NCBI GenBank assembly: GCA_964355975.1 | Contig: CAYHFW010000006.1 | Location: 1-64,000 of the forward strand | Direction: 5' to 3' | Source: F1-60-MAGs104 sp964355975 | GTDB lineage: Bacteria > Planctomycetota > Phycisphaerae > Phycisphaerales > SM1A02 | DNA: 64,000 nt | Shown here: one piece after another, positions 52,222 to 61,118 of the stretch | How positions within the stretch are numbered: the stretch's first letter is position 1 | Layout: the number at the start of each line of letters is the position of its first letter | The notes under the pieces: model-generated | Told to the model about the DNA's origin: nothing | Databases searched by the model: none | The model's input: the letters and a program-made list of their open reading frames with translations, nothing else | Made by a program: the position numbers and the translations under genes

Positions 52222-52821
52222 TTAGGAGGGCAGCGCAGCGACGATCTGTGCGGCGCACTCTTCGGCCGAGAGTTGATCGGTGCGCAGATGCAGTTCTGCA
52301 TGCAGTGGCGATTCATAAGGATCGCTCACTCCAGTGAACGCCGCGATCTCGCCGCTGCGCGCCTTCTTGTAGAGCCCCTTTGGATCGCGCTGCTCAGCAA
52401 TTGCGAGTGGCGCATCGACGAAGACTTCGATGAACGGAATGCCGAGTTGTTGATGGCGTGCGCGCACATGGTCGCGGTGCGCGCGATATGGGCTCACAAG
52501 ACTTGCGATTGAAACCGCGCCACTCTCTGCGATCAAGAGCGCAGCTTCGCCAGCGCGACGAACAGCCTCGGCGCGACCTTGCGCGGCGAAGTCGAGTCCG
52601 GCGTTCAGTCCATGGCGAAGTGTGTCACCATCGAGAATGAGCACAGGCCGCTTGTCGCGCAGAAGTTGCGCCTCGATCAGAAGAGCGATCGTGCTCTTGC
52701 CTGACGCTGGAAGACCTGTCAGCCACACAGTGCAACCGCATCGGCCGAGCGCGCGCGTGCGCTGCGCAAGATCGAGTCGCGCGTGTGGAATCGCTCCGTC
52801 TGTTGGCTTTGGTGCGGTCAT
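52222..52821 (-). CDS. cysC: Adenylylsulfate kinase
   Basis: 199 residues. APS to PAPS by ATP. Motifs are complete: Walker A GLPASGKST, LDGDTLRHGLN, VSPYRAHRD and RDPKGLYKKARSGEI. The ATG at 52821 overlaps the stop of the upstream transporter (ATGA), so the earlier TTG is unlikely. It works with cysD and cysN across the divergent promoter region. Confidence 0.95.
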   Translation of the reverse strand: MTAPKPTDGAIPHARLDLAQRTRALGRCGCTVWLTGLPASGKSTIALLIEAQLLRDKRPVLILDGDTLRHGLNAGLDFAAQGRAEAVRRAGEAALLIAESGAVSIASLVSPYRAHRDHVRARHQQLGIPFIEVFVDAPLAIAEQRDPKGLYKKARSGEIAAFTGVSDPYESPLHAELHLRTDQLSAEECAAQIVAALPS

Positions 52822-54617
52822 GGTGTTGGTGTTGTTGTCCAAAGGCCGTATTGCAATGCGAGCCCAACGATTGTCACGAGCGCAGCCACGAGTTGCAGAG
52901 GTAATCCATAACGACAGAAATCGCTGAATCGGTATCCACCAGGGCCGTAGATCATCAAGTTGGTTTGATAGCCCAGCGGAGTCGCGAACGCAGCGCTTGC
53001 AGCGAAGAGAACCGCCATGATGAAAGGCATTGGATCGCAGTGCGCTTGATCTGCAGTTGCAAGGGCGAGCGGAAAGATCACCGCGGCCGCGGCCGCATTC
53101 GTGATGAAGTTTGTGAGAATCACTGTGGCGATGTAGATCGTCGCAACCATCGCGATGGGCGATCCCGTCGCGAGATTGACGATGAACGATCCCAGTGTGG
53201 CGCCAAGCCCGCTCGATGTCACGGCGCTTGAGAGTCCAAGTCCAGCGGCGATGACGATCAAGACAGAAAGCTCGATTGAGTTGCGCGCATCGCTCACACG
53301 AACACAGCCAGTGACCACCATCGCGATCGCCGCAGCGAGCGCTGGCGCGAGCATGTTGCCGGTGATGGTCGCAACAACGACCATCGCGAGAAGAATCAGA
53401 ATCGCCAGCGGCGCACGCGCGGGTTGAACATCTTGCGCGGCATACTCGCTCATCAAGAAGAAGTCACGGCTCGTTCGATTACGGGGAAGAAAACTCTCGC
53501 CCGTTTCGATGAGCACCGTGTCGCCGGCCTCGAGTTCGATGTCTCCGATGCGGCCGAGCACGCGCTGGCCGTTGCGCGCAACTGCGATCACCGCAGCGTC
53601 GTAGTGCGATCGAAATCCGAACGCACGAATTGTCTGACCGAGTCCGGGAAATGAATTGGATACCACCGCCTCAACCACCGTGCGGCCGCGCGACGTCGCA
53701 GGGGTCGTCGTGCCAGACTCTGGAAGCAACCCAGCCATCGAACGGAGCGCAACCATGTTGTCGACATCGCCCGCGAAGATGAGTTGATCATTGCCTCGAA
53801 GAAGTTGTTCGGGGGGTGGTGCGGCGATCGCTTCGCCGCCGCGGTCGATCTCGACGAGAAAGAGTCCTTCGAGTCTGCGCAGACCTGCTGCTGCAATCGT
53901 GCGCCCGTCCATCACGCCTCCCGGAGCAACAGTGAGTCGCGCGGTGTACTGACGAGGGTCGGATCGCGGAGTGATGACAGGAATGCGTTCTGGAATGAGC
54001 TTGTTCGCGGCGAGCACGAGGTATGCAACGCCAAAGATCGCAAGCGGAGCGCCGACCCATGTGACTTCGAAGAACGACAGCGGGTGAAGGGTCGGATGTG
54101 CGGCTCCCATCGATGCCTCGACGAGCCCCGCGACGACGAGGTTGGTGCTGGTGCCGATGAGTGTGAGTGTTCCGCCGAGCGTGGTGGCGAAGCAGAGCGG
54201 CATGAGCAACTTGGACGGCGAGAATCGCTCGCGCTTCGCAAAGTTGATCGCCGCTGGAGTGAGAATGGCAACGAGGGGAGTGTTGTTGAGAAACGCACTG
54301 ATGCCGGCAAGTGAAAAACATGTGCGCGCGAGCGTTGCGCGAATGGTCGAGCCGTGCCGAAAGATGCGAGCCGAAACCCACGCGATTGTGCCTGTGTTCT
54401 GCAGTCCCGCAGCAACGATGAAGAGCGCGGCCACACTCAGAACACCTTCGTTGCCGAATCCCCGCACAGCGGTCGCTGCGTCGATGACTCTAGCAACCAC
54501 AAGCACAATCACCGCGCCGAGCATGCAGAAGTCGGGCGAGCGTCCACGAATCATCAATACAACGGCAGCGACGATCACACATGCCACAAACCACGGGTGC
54601 CAGAGCAGCGGATCCAT
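52818..54617 (-). CDS. SLC13-type permease with RCK_C (TrkA-C) domains, probable sulfate uptake
   Basis: 599 residues. About a dozen membrane helices in two halves, each with a re-entrant region (SAFLNNTPLVAILTPAAI and NFITNAAAAAVIFPLAL), and between them two soluble segments of TrkA-C type (for example LEGLFLVEIDRGGEAI and DTVLIETGES). This is the usual layout of bacterial sulfate/anion transporters beside cysDN. The ATG at 54617 is preferred to one further up because the latter adds a soluble extension. Confidence 0.85.
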   Translation of the reverse strand: MDPLLWHPWFVACVIVAAVVLMIRGRSPDFCMLGAVIVLVVARVIDAATAVRGFGNEGVLSVAALFIVAAGLQNTGTIAWVSARIFRHGSTIRATLARTCFSLAGISAFLNNTPLVAILTPAAINFAKRERFSPSKLLMPLCFATTLGGTLTLIGTSTNLVVAGLVEASMGAAHPTLHPLSFFEVTWVGAPLAIFGVAYLVLAANKLIPERIPVITPRSDPRQYTARLTVAPGGVMDGRTIAAAGLRRLEGLFLVEIDRGGEAIAAPPPEQLLRGNDQLIFAGDVDNMVALRSMAGLLPESGTTTPATSRGRTVVEAVVSNSFPGLGQTIRAFGFRSHYDAAVIAVARNGQRVLGRIGDIELEAGDTVLIETGESFLPRNRTSRDFFLMSEYAAQDVQPARAPLAILILLAMVVVATITGNMLAPALAAAIAMVVTGCVRVSDARNSIELSVLIVIAAGLGLSSAVTSSGLGATLGSFIVNLATGSPIAMVATIYIATVILTNFITNAAAAAVIFPLALATADQAHCDPMPFIMAVLFAASAAFATPLGYQTNLMIYGPGGYRFSDFCRYGLPLQLVAALVTIVGLALQYGLWTTTPTP

Positions 54618-54665
54618 CTCACCAAAGAGTAACGCAACCGCTACGCTTGGTGCGCGAGCCCAACG

Positions 54666-55565
54666 ATGCAACTGACGCACCTCGACGAACTCGAAGCTGA
54701 AGCAATCCACATTCTCAGAGAGACTGCGGCTGGGTTTGAGCGACCAGTGTTGATGTACTCGATCGGGAAAGATTCAACGGTGCTGTTGCACTTGGCGCTG
54801 AAGGCATTTTGGCCAGCGAAGCCGCCGTTTCCGATGTTGCATGTCGATACGACGTGGAAGTTTCGCGAGATGATCGCCTTTCGCGATGCGACGGCGAAAC
54901 GGCTCGACATCGATCTGCGCGTGCACATCAACGAAGAGGGGCTTCGCGCGGGGGTCTCGCCAATCACGCACGGCAGCAAGGTGCATACAGATGTGATGAA
55001 GACGCAGGGATTGCGTCAGGCGCTTGAAGCAGGAAGGTTTGATGCCGCGATCGGCGGAGCACGACGCGACGAAGAGAAAAGCCGGGCGAAAGAGCGCATC
55101 TTTAGTTTTCGTGATCGCAACCATCGGTGGGATCCCAAGAACCAGCGCCCCGAGCTCTGGAGCATCTTCAACACGCGCGTCAATGAAGGTGAGAGCATCC
55201 GCGTCTTTCCACTTTCGAATTGGACTGAACTCGATGTGTGGCTCTACATCCACCGACAGAAGTTGCCAGTGGTGCCGCTGTACTTCGCCAAAGAGCGCCC
55301 CGTGGTTGAGCGCGATGGAATGTTGATCATGTGCGATGACGATCGAATGCCGCTGCGCGCGAACGAGAAGATCGTGCACAAGCGTGTGCGCTTTCGCACG
55401 CTCGGCTGTTATCCACTGAGTGGAGCGATCGAGAGTGATGCGGACACGCTCGAAAAGGTGATCGAAGAGATGCTCGTTGCGCGCACGAGTGAGCGGCAGG
55501 GGCGACTCATCGACCACGATCAATCTGGAAGCATGGAAGAGAAGAAGCGCGAGGGGTACTTCTGA
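54666..55565 (+). CDS. cysD: Sulfate adenylyltransferase subunit 2
   Basis: 299 residues. PP-loop ATP pyrophosphatase: LMYSIGKDSTVLLHLA (SxGKDS), LHVDTTWKFREMIAFRD, GGARRDEEKSRAKERIFSFRD and PLSNWTELDVWLYI. Forms APS with CysN. The cysN ATG shares a base with its stop (TGATG). Divergent from the transporter with a 48-base gap. Confidence 0.97.
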   Translation: MQLTHLDELEAEAIHILRETAAGFERPVLMYSIGKDSTVLLHLALKAFWPAKPPFPMLHVDTTWKFREMIAFRDATAKRLDIDLRVHINEEGLRAGVSPITHGSKVHTDVMKTQGLRQALEAGRFDAAIGGARRDEEKSRAKERIFSFRDRNHRWDPKNQRPELWSIFNTRVNEGESIRVFPLSNWTELDVWLYIHRQKLPVVPLYFAKERPVVERDGMLIMCDDDRMPLRANEKIVHKRVRFRTLGCYPLSGAIESDADTLEKVIEEMLVARTSERQGRLIDHDQSGSMEEKKREGYF

Positions 55566-57376
55566 TGAGCCTCGCGTTCACTGCAGGTGAGTCGGTGCCC
55601 GAGTACCTCAATCGCTACGAGCGCAATGAGCTGTTGCGATTTCTGACTTGCGGTTCGGTCGACGATGGCAAGAGCACGCTTATCGGTCGCCTGCTTCACG
55701 ATACGGGTCGCTTGTACGACGATCATCTGAAGGCGATCGAGGCTGAGAGCAAGGTGCATGGAACACAGGGTGGTGCGCTTGATCTCGCATTGGTTGTGGA
55801 TGGGCTGAAGGCCGAACGCGAGCAGGGCATCACGATCGATGTCGCGTGGCGATACTTCGCGACAGCGCGGCGCAGTTTCATCATCGCTGATTGTCCGGGG
55901 CACGAGCAATACACACGCAACATGGCGACGGGCGCGAGCCACTGTCAATTGGCAATCACACTGATTGATGTGCGCAGTGGTGTGACAACGCAAACGCGTC
56001 GGCATGCATTCATCGCAAGTCTGCTTGGCATCCGGCATGTTGTGGCGGCCGTGAACAAGATGGATCTCGTTGGGTGGGGCGAAGAGCGATTTCGAGAGAT
56101 TGAAGGCGAGTTTTTCGAGTACTGCAGCAAGGTCGGGATTGCCGATCCCATTGCGGTGCCAGTGAGTGCACTCACCGGCGAGAACATTGTCGCGCGCGGG
56201 ACGAACACACAGTGGTACAGCGGCGCGCCTGTGCTCGAACTGCTCGAGTCGGTGCGCGTTGATCGCCCATCACCTGACGCCGCATTTCGTATGCCCGTGC
56301 AATATGTGATTCGGCCAACGCTCGACTTTCGCGGTTTCGCTGGAACGATCGCATCGGGCAGCGTGAAGGCGGGTGACCGCGTGCGCATCTTGCCGTCAGG
56401 TCGTGAGACGCGTGTGCGGCGCATTGCAAGATCACCCGAGGATGGCGGCGACCTCACGCTCGCGTCGGCGCCGCAAAGTGTGGTCATCACATTTGAAGAC
56501 GAAGTCGATTGCAGCCGCGGCGATGTCGTGTCGTGTTTCGGTGAATCAAGCGAAGCGCTCGTCGCTCAGAAGTTTGAGTGCGACCTTGTATGGATGGACG
56601 AGACGCCACTCACCGCCGGCAAGTCGTATCTGCTGAAGTGTGCAACGCGAACGACTCCTGCACGCATCACGCGTGTGCGGCACCGCGTAGATGTCGACAC
56701 GCTCGAGGTGCAAGAGACTGACTCGCTCACGCTCAACGACATTGGTCGAGTCGAGATCGAAACCGACGTGCCAATCGCGTTCGATCCCTATCGCCGCATT
56801 CACGGCACCGGCAGTCTGATTTTGATCGATCGAATGTCCAACGCCACAAGCGCGGCTGGAATGATCCGCACTGGTGATGGCGGCGACGCCCATGCGACGC
56901 GCGCGCATTGGGAAACCGAAGCAGCACCGACGATTCATCCGCCAGTTGGGCAGAGTCTTGTGAGCGCGGCAGAACGGGCGGCCCGTTGGAAGCAGAAGCC
57001 GCTGGCGATTCTCTTGTATGGCCCGTCGGGCACTGGCAAGACCGCGCGCGCGTTCGAGCTCGAACGTGGTCTCTGGGAACGTGGACACGCGGTCATCGCG
57101 ATCGATGGGCAGATGATTCGCGCGGGGCTGAGCCGCGATCTCGCATTCACCGACGAAGCGCGAAGCGAAAATCTGCGGCGTGCAAGCGAGATGGCGAGCA
57201 TCCTGCTCGATCAAGGGTTCATCGTCATCCTGAGCATGGGGGCCCCGCAAGCGGATGCGCGCGCGCGTGCTGGCGCGTTGATCGGCGAGGATCGATTCAT
57301 CATGATCGACTGCGGTGATCGCAACTCGCCCGATGCAGTCGCGCTGTTGCAGATGGTTCAAGCAAAGATTGCGTGA
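55565..57376 (+). CDS. cysN: Sulfate adenylyltransferase subunit 1 with degenerate APS-kinase tail
   Basis: 603 residues. The GTPase part (about 1-420) is normal: GSVDDGKSTLIGRLL (G1), DCPGHEQYTRNM (G3), NKMD (G4) and VPVSAL (G5), then two barrels. From about residue 460 a CysC-like domain follows with LLYGPSGTGKTARAF, but the conserved DGD of APS kinases reads IDGQMIRAGLSR, and the SPYRADR stretch is replaced by SMGAPQADARARA. The tail is likely inactive and a full cysC is 2.7 kb away. Confidence 0.93.
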   Translation: MSLAFTAGESVPEYLNRYERNELLRFLTCGSVDDGKSTLIGRLLHDTGRLYDDHLKAIEAESKVHGTQGGALDLALVVDGLKAEREQGITIDVAWRYFATARRSFIIADCPGHEQYTRNMATGASHCQLAITLIDVRSGVTTQTRRHAFIASLLGIRHVVAAVNKMDLVGWGEERFREIEGEFFEYCSKVGIADPIAVPVSALTGENIVARGTNTQWYSGAPVLELLESVRVDRPSPDAAFRMPVQYVIRPTLDFRGFAGTIASGSVKAGDRVRILPSGRETRVRRIARSPEDGGDLTLASAPQSVVITFEDEVDCSRGDVVSCFGESSEALVAQKFECDLVWMDETPLTAGKSYLLKCATRTTPARITRVRHRVDVDTLEVQETDSLTLNDIGRVEIETDVPIAFDPYRRIHGTGSLILIDRMSNATSAAGMIRTGDGGDAHATRAHWETEAAPTIHPPVGQSLVSAAERAARWKQKPLAILLYGPSGTGKTARAFELERGLWERGHAVIAIDGQMIRAGLSRDLAFTDEARSENLRRASEMASILLDQGFIVILSMGAPQADARARAGALIGEDRFIMIDCGDRNSPDAVALLQMVQAKIA

Positions 57377-57464
57377 GGCGGCCTGGTTTCTGTTGGGTCG
57401 ATCCCTCGCAGTCACACCTGTGGACAGCCCGATGGGGTCTGCCTCGGATATCGTTGGGCGCACG

Positions 57465-57896
57465 ATGTCCACTCAACTCGATCATTCGGCGATGAGGTCG
57501 GCGCTCACATCGCTCAGCGAAGGGATTGCGGTCGTTCAAGACGACGAGTGGTTTCACGCCCAGTCCCAAGCGGTTCAGCACACGCTGATCGCTGGGGTGA
57601 TTCAGAGTTTTGAGTTCGTCTACGAAATCAGCATCAAGATGCTTCGGCGTCGACTTGAACTGGATGCTGCGAGTCCCACCGAAGTCGATCAAGAAAACTT
57701 TCGCGATCTACTTCGAACTGCTTCTGAGAAGGGGCTGATCAGCAAAGTTGAGGCGTGGTTCGAGTACCGAAGAATGCGCAATACCACCGCGCACACCTAC
57801 GATCACAACCGTGCACAGGCGGTCTATGACGGCACGCTTGCCTTCCTCGCTGACGCGACAGCGCTGCTGAAAGAGTTGGAATCCCGCAATGGCTGA
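57465..57896 (+). CDS. HEPN-domain protein of the HI0074 / HepT type
   Basis: 143 residues, all helical. RMRNTTAHTYDH carries the HEPN R-x4-H motif with the following Tyr (RNTTAHTY), the site modified by MNT partners in HepT/MntA toxin-antitoxin pairs. FEFVYEISIKMLRRRLE fits the nucleotidyltransferase-substrate-binding form of HEPN. The ATG at 57465 is chosen because homology begins there. The next gene overlaps its last 8 bases. Confidence 0.85.
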   Translation: MSTQLDHSAMRSALTSLSEGIAVVQDDEWFHAQSQAVQHTLIAGVIQSFEFVYEISIKMLRRRLELDAASPTEVDQENFRDLLRTASEKGLISKVEAWFEYRRMRNTTAHTYDHNRAQAVYDGTLAFLADATALLKELESRNG

Positions 57897-58206
57897 GTGC
57901 GTGCTCGCAGTGAGCCCGGCACACCTCTCAATCGTTTGCGAGATTCTTCGGCATCATGTGCCGAACATCGAAGTGTGCGCATTCGGGTCGCGTGTGACAG
58001 GTGCGCAGAAGGAATACTCCGACCTCGACCTCGCCATCATGACGAAGACTCCGCTGAGTCTCGCGACTATGGGGCGTCTGATTGAGGCGTTCTCACTTTC
58101 GAACCTTCCCTACAAAGTCGATGTTGTCGACTGGGCGCAGACAAGCGATGCGTTTCGAAAAATCATCGCCACTGACAGGGTCATCGTTCAGTCTCAACGC
58201 GATTGA
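57889..58206 (+). CDS. MNT-type nucleotidyltransferase
   Basis: 105 residues. The minimal nucleotidyltransferase motif is clear: FGSRVTGAQKEYSDLDLAI (GSxxxG...DxD), with a third acidic region in YKVDVVDW. In paired systems it attaches AMP to the HEPN toxin and neutralises it. Overlap of 8 bases with the HEPN gene supports a two-gene toxin-antitoxin unit. GC content looks like that of its neighbours. Confidence 0.88.
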   Translation: MAECVLAVSPAHLSIVCEILRHHVPNIEVCAFGSRVTGAQKEYSDLDLAIMTKTPLSLATMGRLIEAFSLSNLPYKVDVVDWAQTSDAFRKIIATDRVIVQSQRD

Positions 58207-58241
58207 ATTGCGTCGATGAACAAGCGATGGGTTGGCATGGT

Positions 58242-59627
58242 TCAGCCATCCCGCCCAAAGATCTGACGCATGAGAAACGGCAACACTTGCGAGGAGTGAA
58301 TCTCGAGGTCATCGCAATCCGCGTCGTCGACCATCAAGAGTGGACGGTGTGCATGCGCTTTCTCGACGCGGCCATGTGATCCACGCACAAGTGAAGCATC
58401 GAGTGGAATCACATCGAGCAGCGCCCGCATGCCGAGCTTGCGCATGAGCAACTTGCACGCAAGGCGTCCCTTCACGAATGGTCTCGCAGGGTCGAGAAAC
58501 AACTCGCATGGGTCGTATCCGGGCTTGCGGTGGATATCGACTGTGCGCGCAAAATCTGGCGCGCGCGCATCATCATGCCACCACGGATAGGCGAACCAGC
58601 GATCTGCTGTGCTGATCGCAACAAGATCGCCTGCGCGCGGGTGATCAAGCCCTGCAGCCTGCTTGCCGTGCGCGTCGAGCACCATCTCGACCCCAGTGGT
58701 TGCTTGAAGAATGCGTTGAACTTCGCCGCGGTCGCGCTCGTGGGCAACATAGATGTGCGCAACTTGATGATCACAGACAGCAAATGCGCGCGAGGCGCCA
58801 GCATCGAGCATCTCGGCGCCGAGTTCATTGCGCAGATTCAGAAATCCCGCATCGCGCAGGACGCGGTTGAGATGCACAGCGCCTGTCACAGGAGAGATGC
58901 CGTACTCGCTGACCACGCTCACCCGAATGCCGCGGTTGTCGAAAAACTTTAGGAGGGCAGCGAAGACTCGATCGATCTCGCGCAATTCGCGCCGAATGCG
59001 CGGATCGCTCGGCCCATACTTCTGCAGTGCGTAATCCAAGTGCGGCAGATAGACGAGCGTGAGTGTGGGATCAAATCTCGCCACAGTCATCATCGTTGCG
59101 CGGGCGATCCAATCAGTTGACCGAATATCGGCGGCGGGTCCCCAGAAGTGAAAGAGCGGAAAGTCACCGATCTCACTGCGAAGTTCGTCGCGCCACTGCG
59201 AAGGATTCGTCCAGACATCGGGCAATTTGCGGCCATCGGCGCAGTAGATCGGCCGCGGTGTGACTGTGATGTCGGCGGTCGAGTACATCGCATTCCACCA
59301 GAAGAGATTGGCGGTTGTCACCGAAGGATCACGCTTGCGCGCAAGATCCCAAATGCGATCACCACCAACGAGTGCACTCGATTGCTTCCAGAACTGCACT
59401 TCGTTCTGAGTACGGTCGAACCATCCATTGCCGACGATGCCATGTTGCGCAGGCTTCGTGCCAGTCAAGATGCTCGACTGCACCGTGCAGGTGACCGCCG
59501 GCAGATCTGGGATCAGCGATCGAATGCCGCCACACCTGCGCGCAAACTCGACAAGTGTTGGAGTCGCCTCATTGAGCAGGCTCGGAGTCAATCCAACAAT
59601 ATTGAGAACAGCGGTGCGATGAGCCAC
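58242..59627 (-). CDS. Alkaline-phosphatase-superfamily phosphodiesterase, EboF-like
   Basis: 461 residues with a GTG start. Type I phosphodiesterase/nucleotide pyrophosphatase fold: LPAVTCTVQSSILTGTKPAQHGIVGNGW (nucleophile region), WWNAMYS, YLPHLDYALQKYGP (metal His/Asp), SEYGISPV and DHPRAGDLVAIS. Such a protein is the EboF member of ebo clusters, and EboC- and EboE-like genes lie 1.5-5 kb away on the same strand. Cytoplasmic by lack of a signal peptide. Ebo function here is inferred from context. Confidence 0.82.
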   Translation of the reverse strand: MAHRTAVLNIVGLTPSLLNEATPTLVEFARRCGGIRSLIPDLPAVTCTVQSSILTGTKPAQHGIVGNGWFDRTQNEVQFWKQSSALVGGDRIWDLARKRDPSVTTANLFWWNAMYSTADITVTPRPIYCADGRKLPDVWTNPSQWRDELRSEIGDFPLFHFWGPAADIRSTDWIARATMMTVARFDPTLTLVYLPHLDYALQKYGPSDPRIRRELREIDRVFAALLKFFDNRGIRVSVVSEYGISPVTGAVHLNRVLRDAGFLNLRNELGAEMLDAGASRAFAVCDHQVAHIYVAHERDRGEVQRILQATTGVEMVLDAHGKQAAGLDHPRAGDLVAISTADRWFAYPWWHDDARAPDFARTVDIHRKPGYDPCELFLDPARPFVKGRLACKLLMRKLGMRALLDVIPLDASLVRGSHGRVEKAHAHRPLLMVDDADCDDLEIHSSQVLPFLMRQIFGRDG

Positions 59628-59654
59628 GGCGAGAGAATAATGTAGGGTCTGCCC

Positions 59655-61097
59655 ATGCGATCCACTCGGCTAGTGACTGCTGCGGCGATTTGCGAGTTGT
59701 GGGCCCAGAGTGCAACGTTCGCACTACCGCAAAGCGATACTGAACTCGCGGCGGCGTTGAGTGAATTGCGGGCAGAGTTGAACGATCTGCGCGCACGCTG
59801 CGACGAGACGCAACAGTGGCTGACCGATGCGCGATCGGCCGAGATCAAACAACTTGTTGGCGATGTGCTTGCGGATGCTGGCCAGCGAACACTGCTGCAA
59901 GGCGACGGAGCAACCTGCGGGTTCAACCGCAATCTCTGGGTGGGCAGTGCCGATGGCAACTTTCGACTGTTTGCGCGCGGTTTTACCCAGCAGCGATTCA
60001 ATTACGACCACCGCAATGAAGTGACCGGAGTGCCCAATTCGACGAACAGCGAATGGGGATTTCAGAACAGGCGCAGCAGACTGAGCATTGATGGTCATGT
60101 GCTCGATCCGTCTTGGCAGTTCAAGGTCGAGTTTCAATCAACCAGCGGCGAGACGAGTTGGTCGTCGACAGATCTTTGGGTCGAGAAACGATTTTCAGAC
60201 GAACTGTCAGTGCGGGTGGGGCAGTTCAAACCCTCGTACCTTCGAGAGTTCAATGTTGCAGTGACCGCGAGCGCCTTTGCAGATCGATCATCGACCGCAG
60301 TCTTCTTCTTGCCTGGACGAACGCTCGGCGCGCAGGCGACTTGGCAGGGCGAATCTTTGCGCGTGCAAGCGACGATCGCAAACGCATTCGAAGTCACGAG
60401 CAACTACTACGAAAGCGGAGGCCTGCGCGACATCTCGTGGAACTCGCCACGAATTGCGCAGTATGCGTTCCTCGGTCGCGCAGAGTGGCGACTCGCAGGG
60501 GCTTGGGAGCAACTGACCGAATTCACAGGATGGCGAGGCGGCGAGTTCGCGGCACTTGCTGGGGTCGCAGGCCAAGTGATGAAGCGCGACAACTCGCATG
60601 GTGTGCCTGCGATGTACGGCGCGTTGACTCCATTTGTTGTTGGTGCGACCGCCGATCTGTCACTGCAATTCAACGGCGCGTCGCTCTGCACGTGGTTTGC
60701 ATTTCGCCAAGTCGATCCCGATCAGGTGGGACTGGCCGCTGCCAATCAGTACGCAGCGGTCGTGCAAGGGGGACTCTTCGTCAGCGACACGGTCGAACTT
60801 GTTGGGCGATTCGAATATGGCAATGCAGACACGATGCCAAATGGCGAGGCGCCCGTTGTCGCCGCGATGCCGAGCAACAACGGTTACAGCGTGTTCAATG
60901 CCGTGAGTGTGGGAGTGAATTGGTACATCGAGCGACAGCGAATCCGCATCACAACCGATGTGAGTTACGCATTCACTGGTGTCGGGGCATTCGCCGATCC
61001 AGCAGGGAATTTTCAGCGCGATGGAACAAACGCATCCGGTGCGTTCGACGCACATGGCCAAGTGCTGGTGCGTGCGCAGTTGCAGTTGATGTTCTGA
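59655..61097 (+). CDS. Phosphate-selective-porin-like outer-membrane protein
   Basis: 480 residues. Signal peptide, then a short coiled coil (LSELRAELNDLRARC), then a beta-barrel with alternating strands ending in VLVRAQLQLMF, an OprO/OprP (porin_O_P) pattern; RSRLSIDGHVLDPSWQFKVEF, LWVEKRFSDELSVRVGQF and GLRDISWNSPRIAQYAF are typical. Divergent from the EboF-like gene by 27 bases and convergent with the EboC-like gene. Its substrate is not shown. Confidence 0.87.
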   Translation: MRSTRLVTAAAICELWAQSATFALPQSDTELAAALSELRAELNDLRARCDETQQWLTDARSAEIKQLVGDVLADAGQRTLLQGDGATCGFNRNLWVGSADGNFRLFARGFTQQRFNYDHRNEVTGVPNSTNSEWGFQNRRSRLSIDGHVLDPSWQFKVEFQSTSGETSWSSTDLWVEKRFSDELSVRVGQFKPSYLREFNVAVTASAFADRSSTAVFFLPGRTLGAQATWQGESLRVQATIANAFEVTSNYYESGGLRDISWNSPRIAQYAFLGRAEWRLAGAWEQLTEFTGWRGGEFAALAGVAGQVMKRDNSHGVPAMYGALTPFVVGATADLSLQFNGASLCTWFAFRQVDPDQVGLAAANQYAAVVQGGLFVSDTVELVGRFEYGNADTMPNGEAPVVAAMPSNNGYSVFNAVSVGVNWYIERQRIRITTDVSYAFTGVGAFADPAGNFQRDGTNASGAFDAHGQVLVRAQLQLMF

Positions 61098-61118
61098 CGC
61101 AGCACGTGCAGCGTGTGG

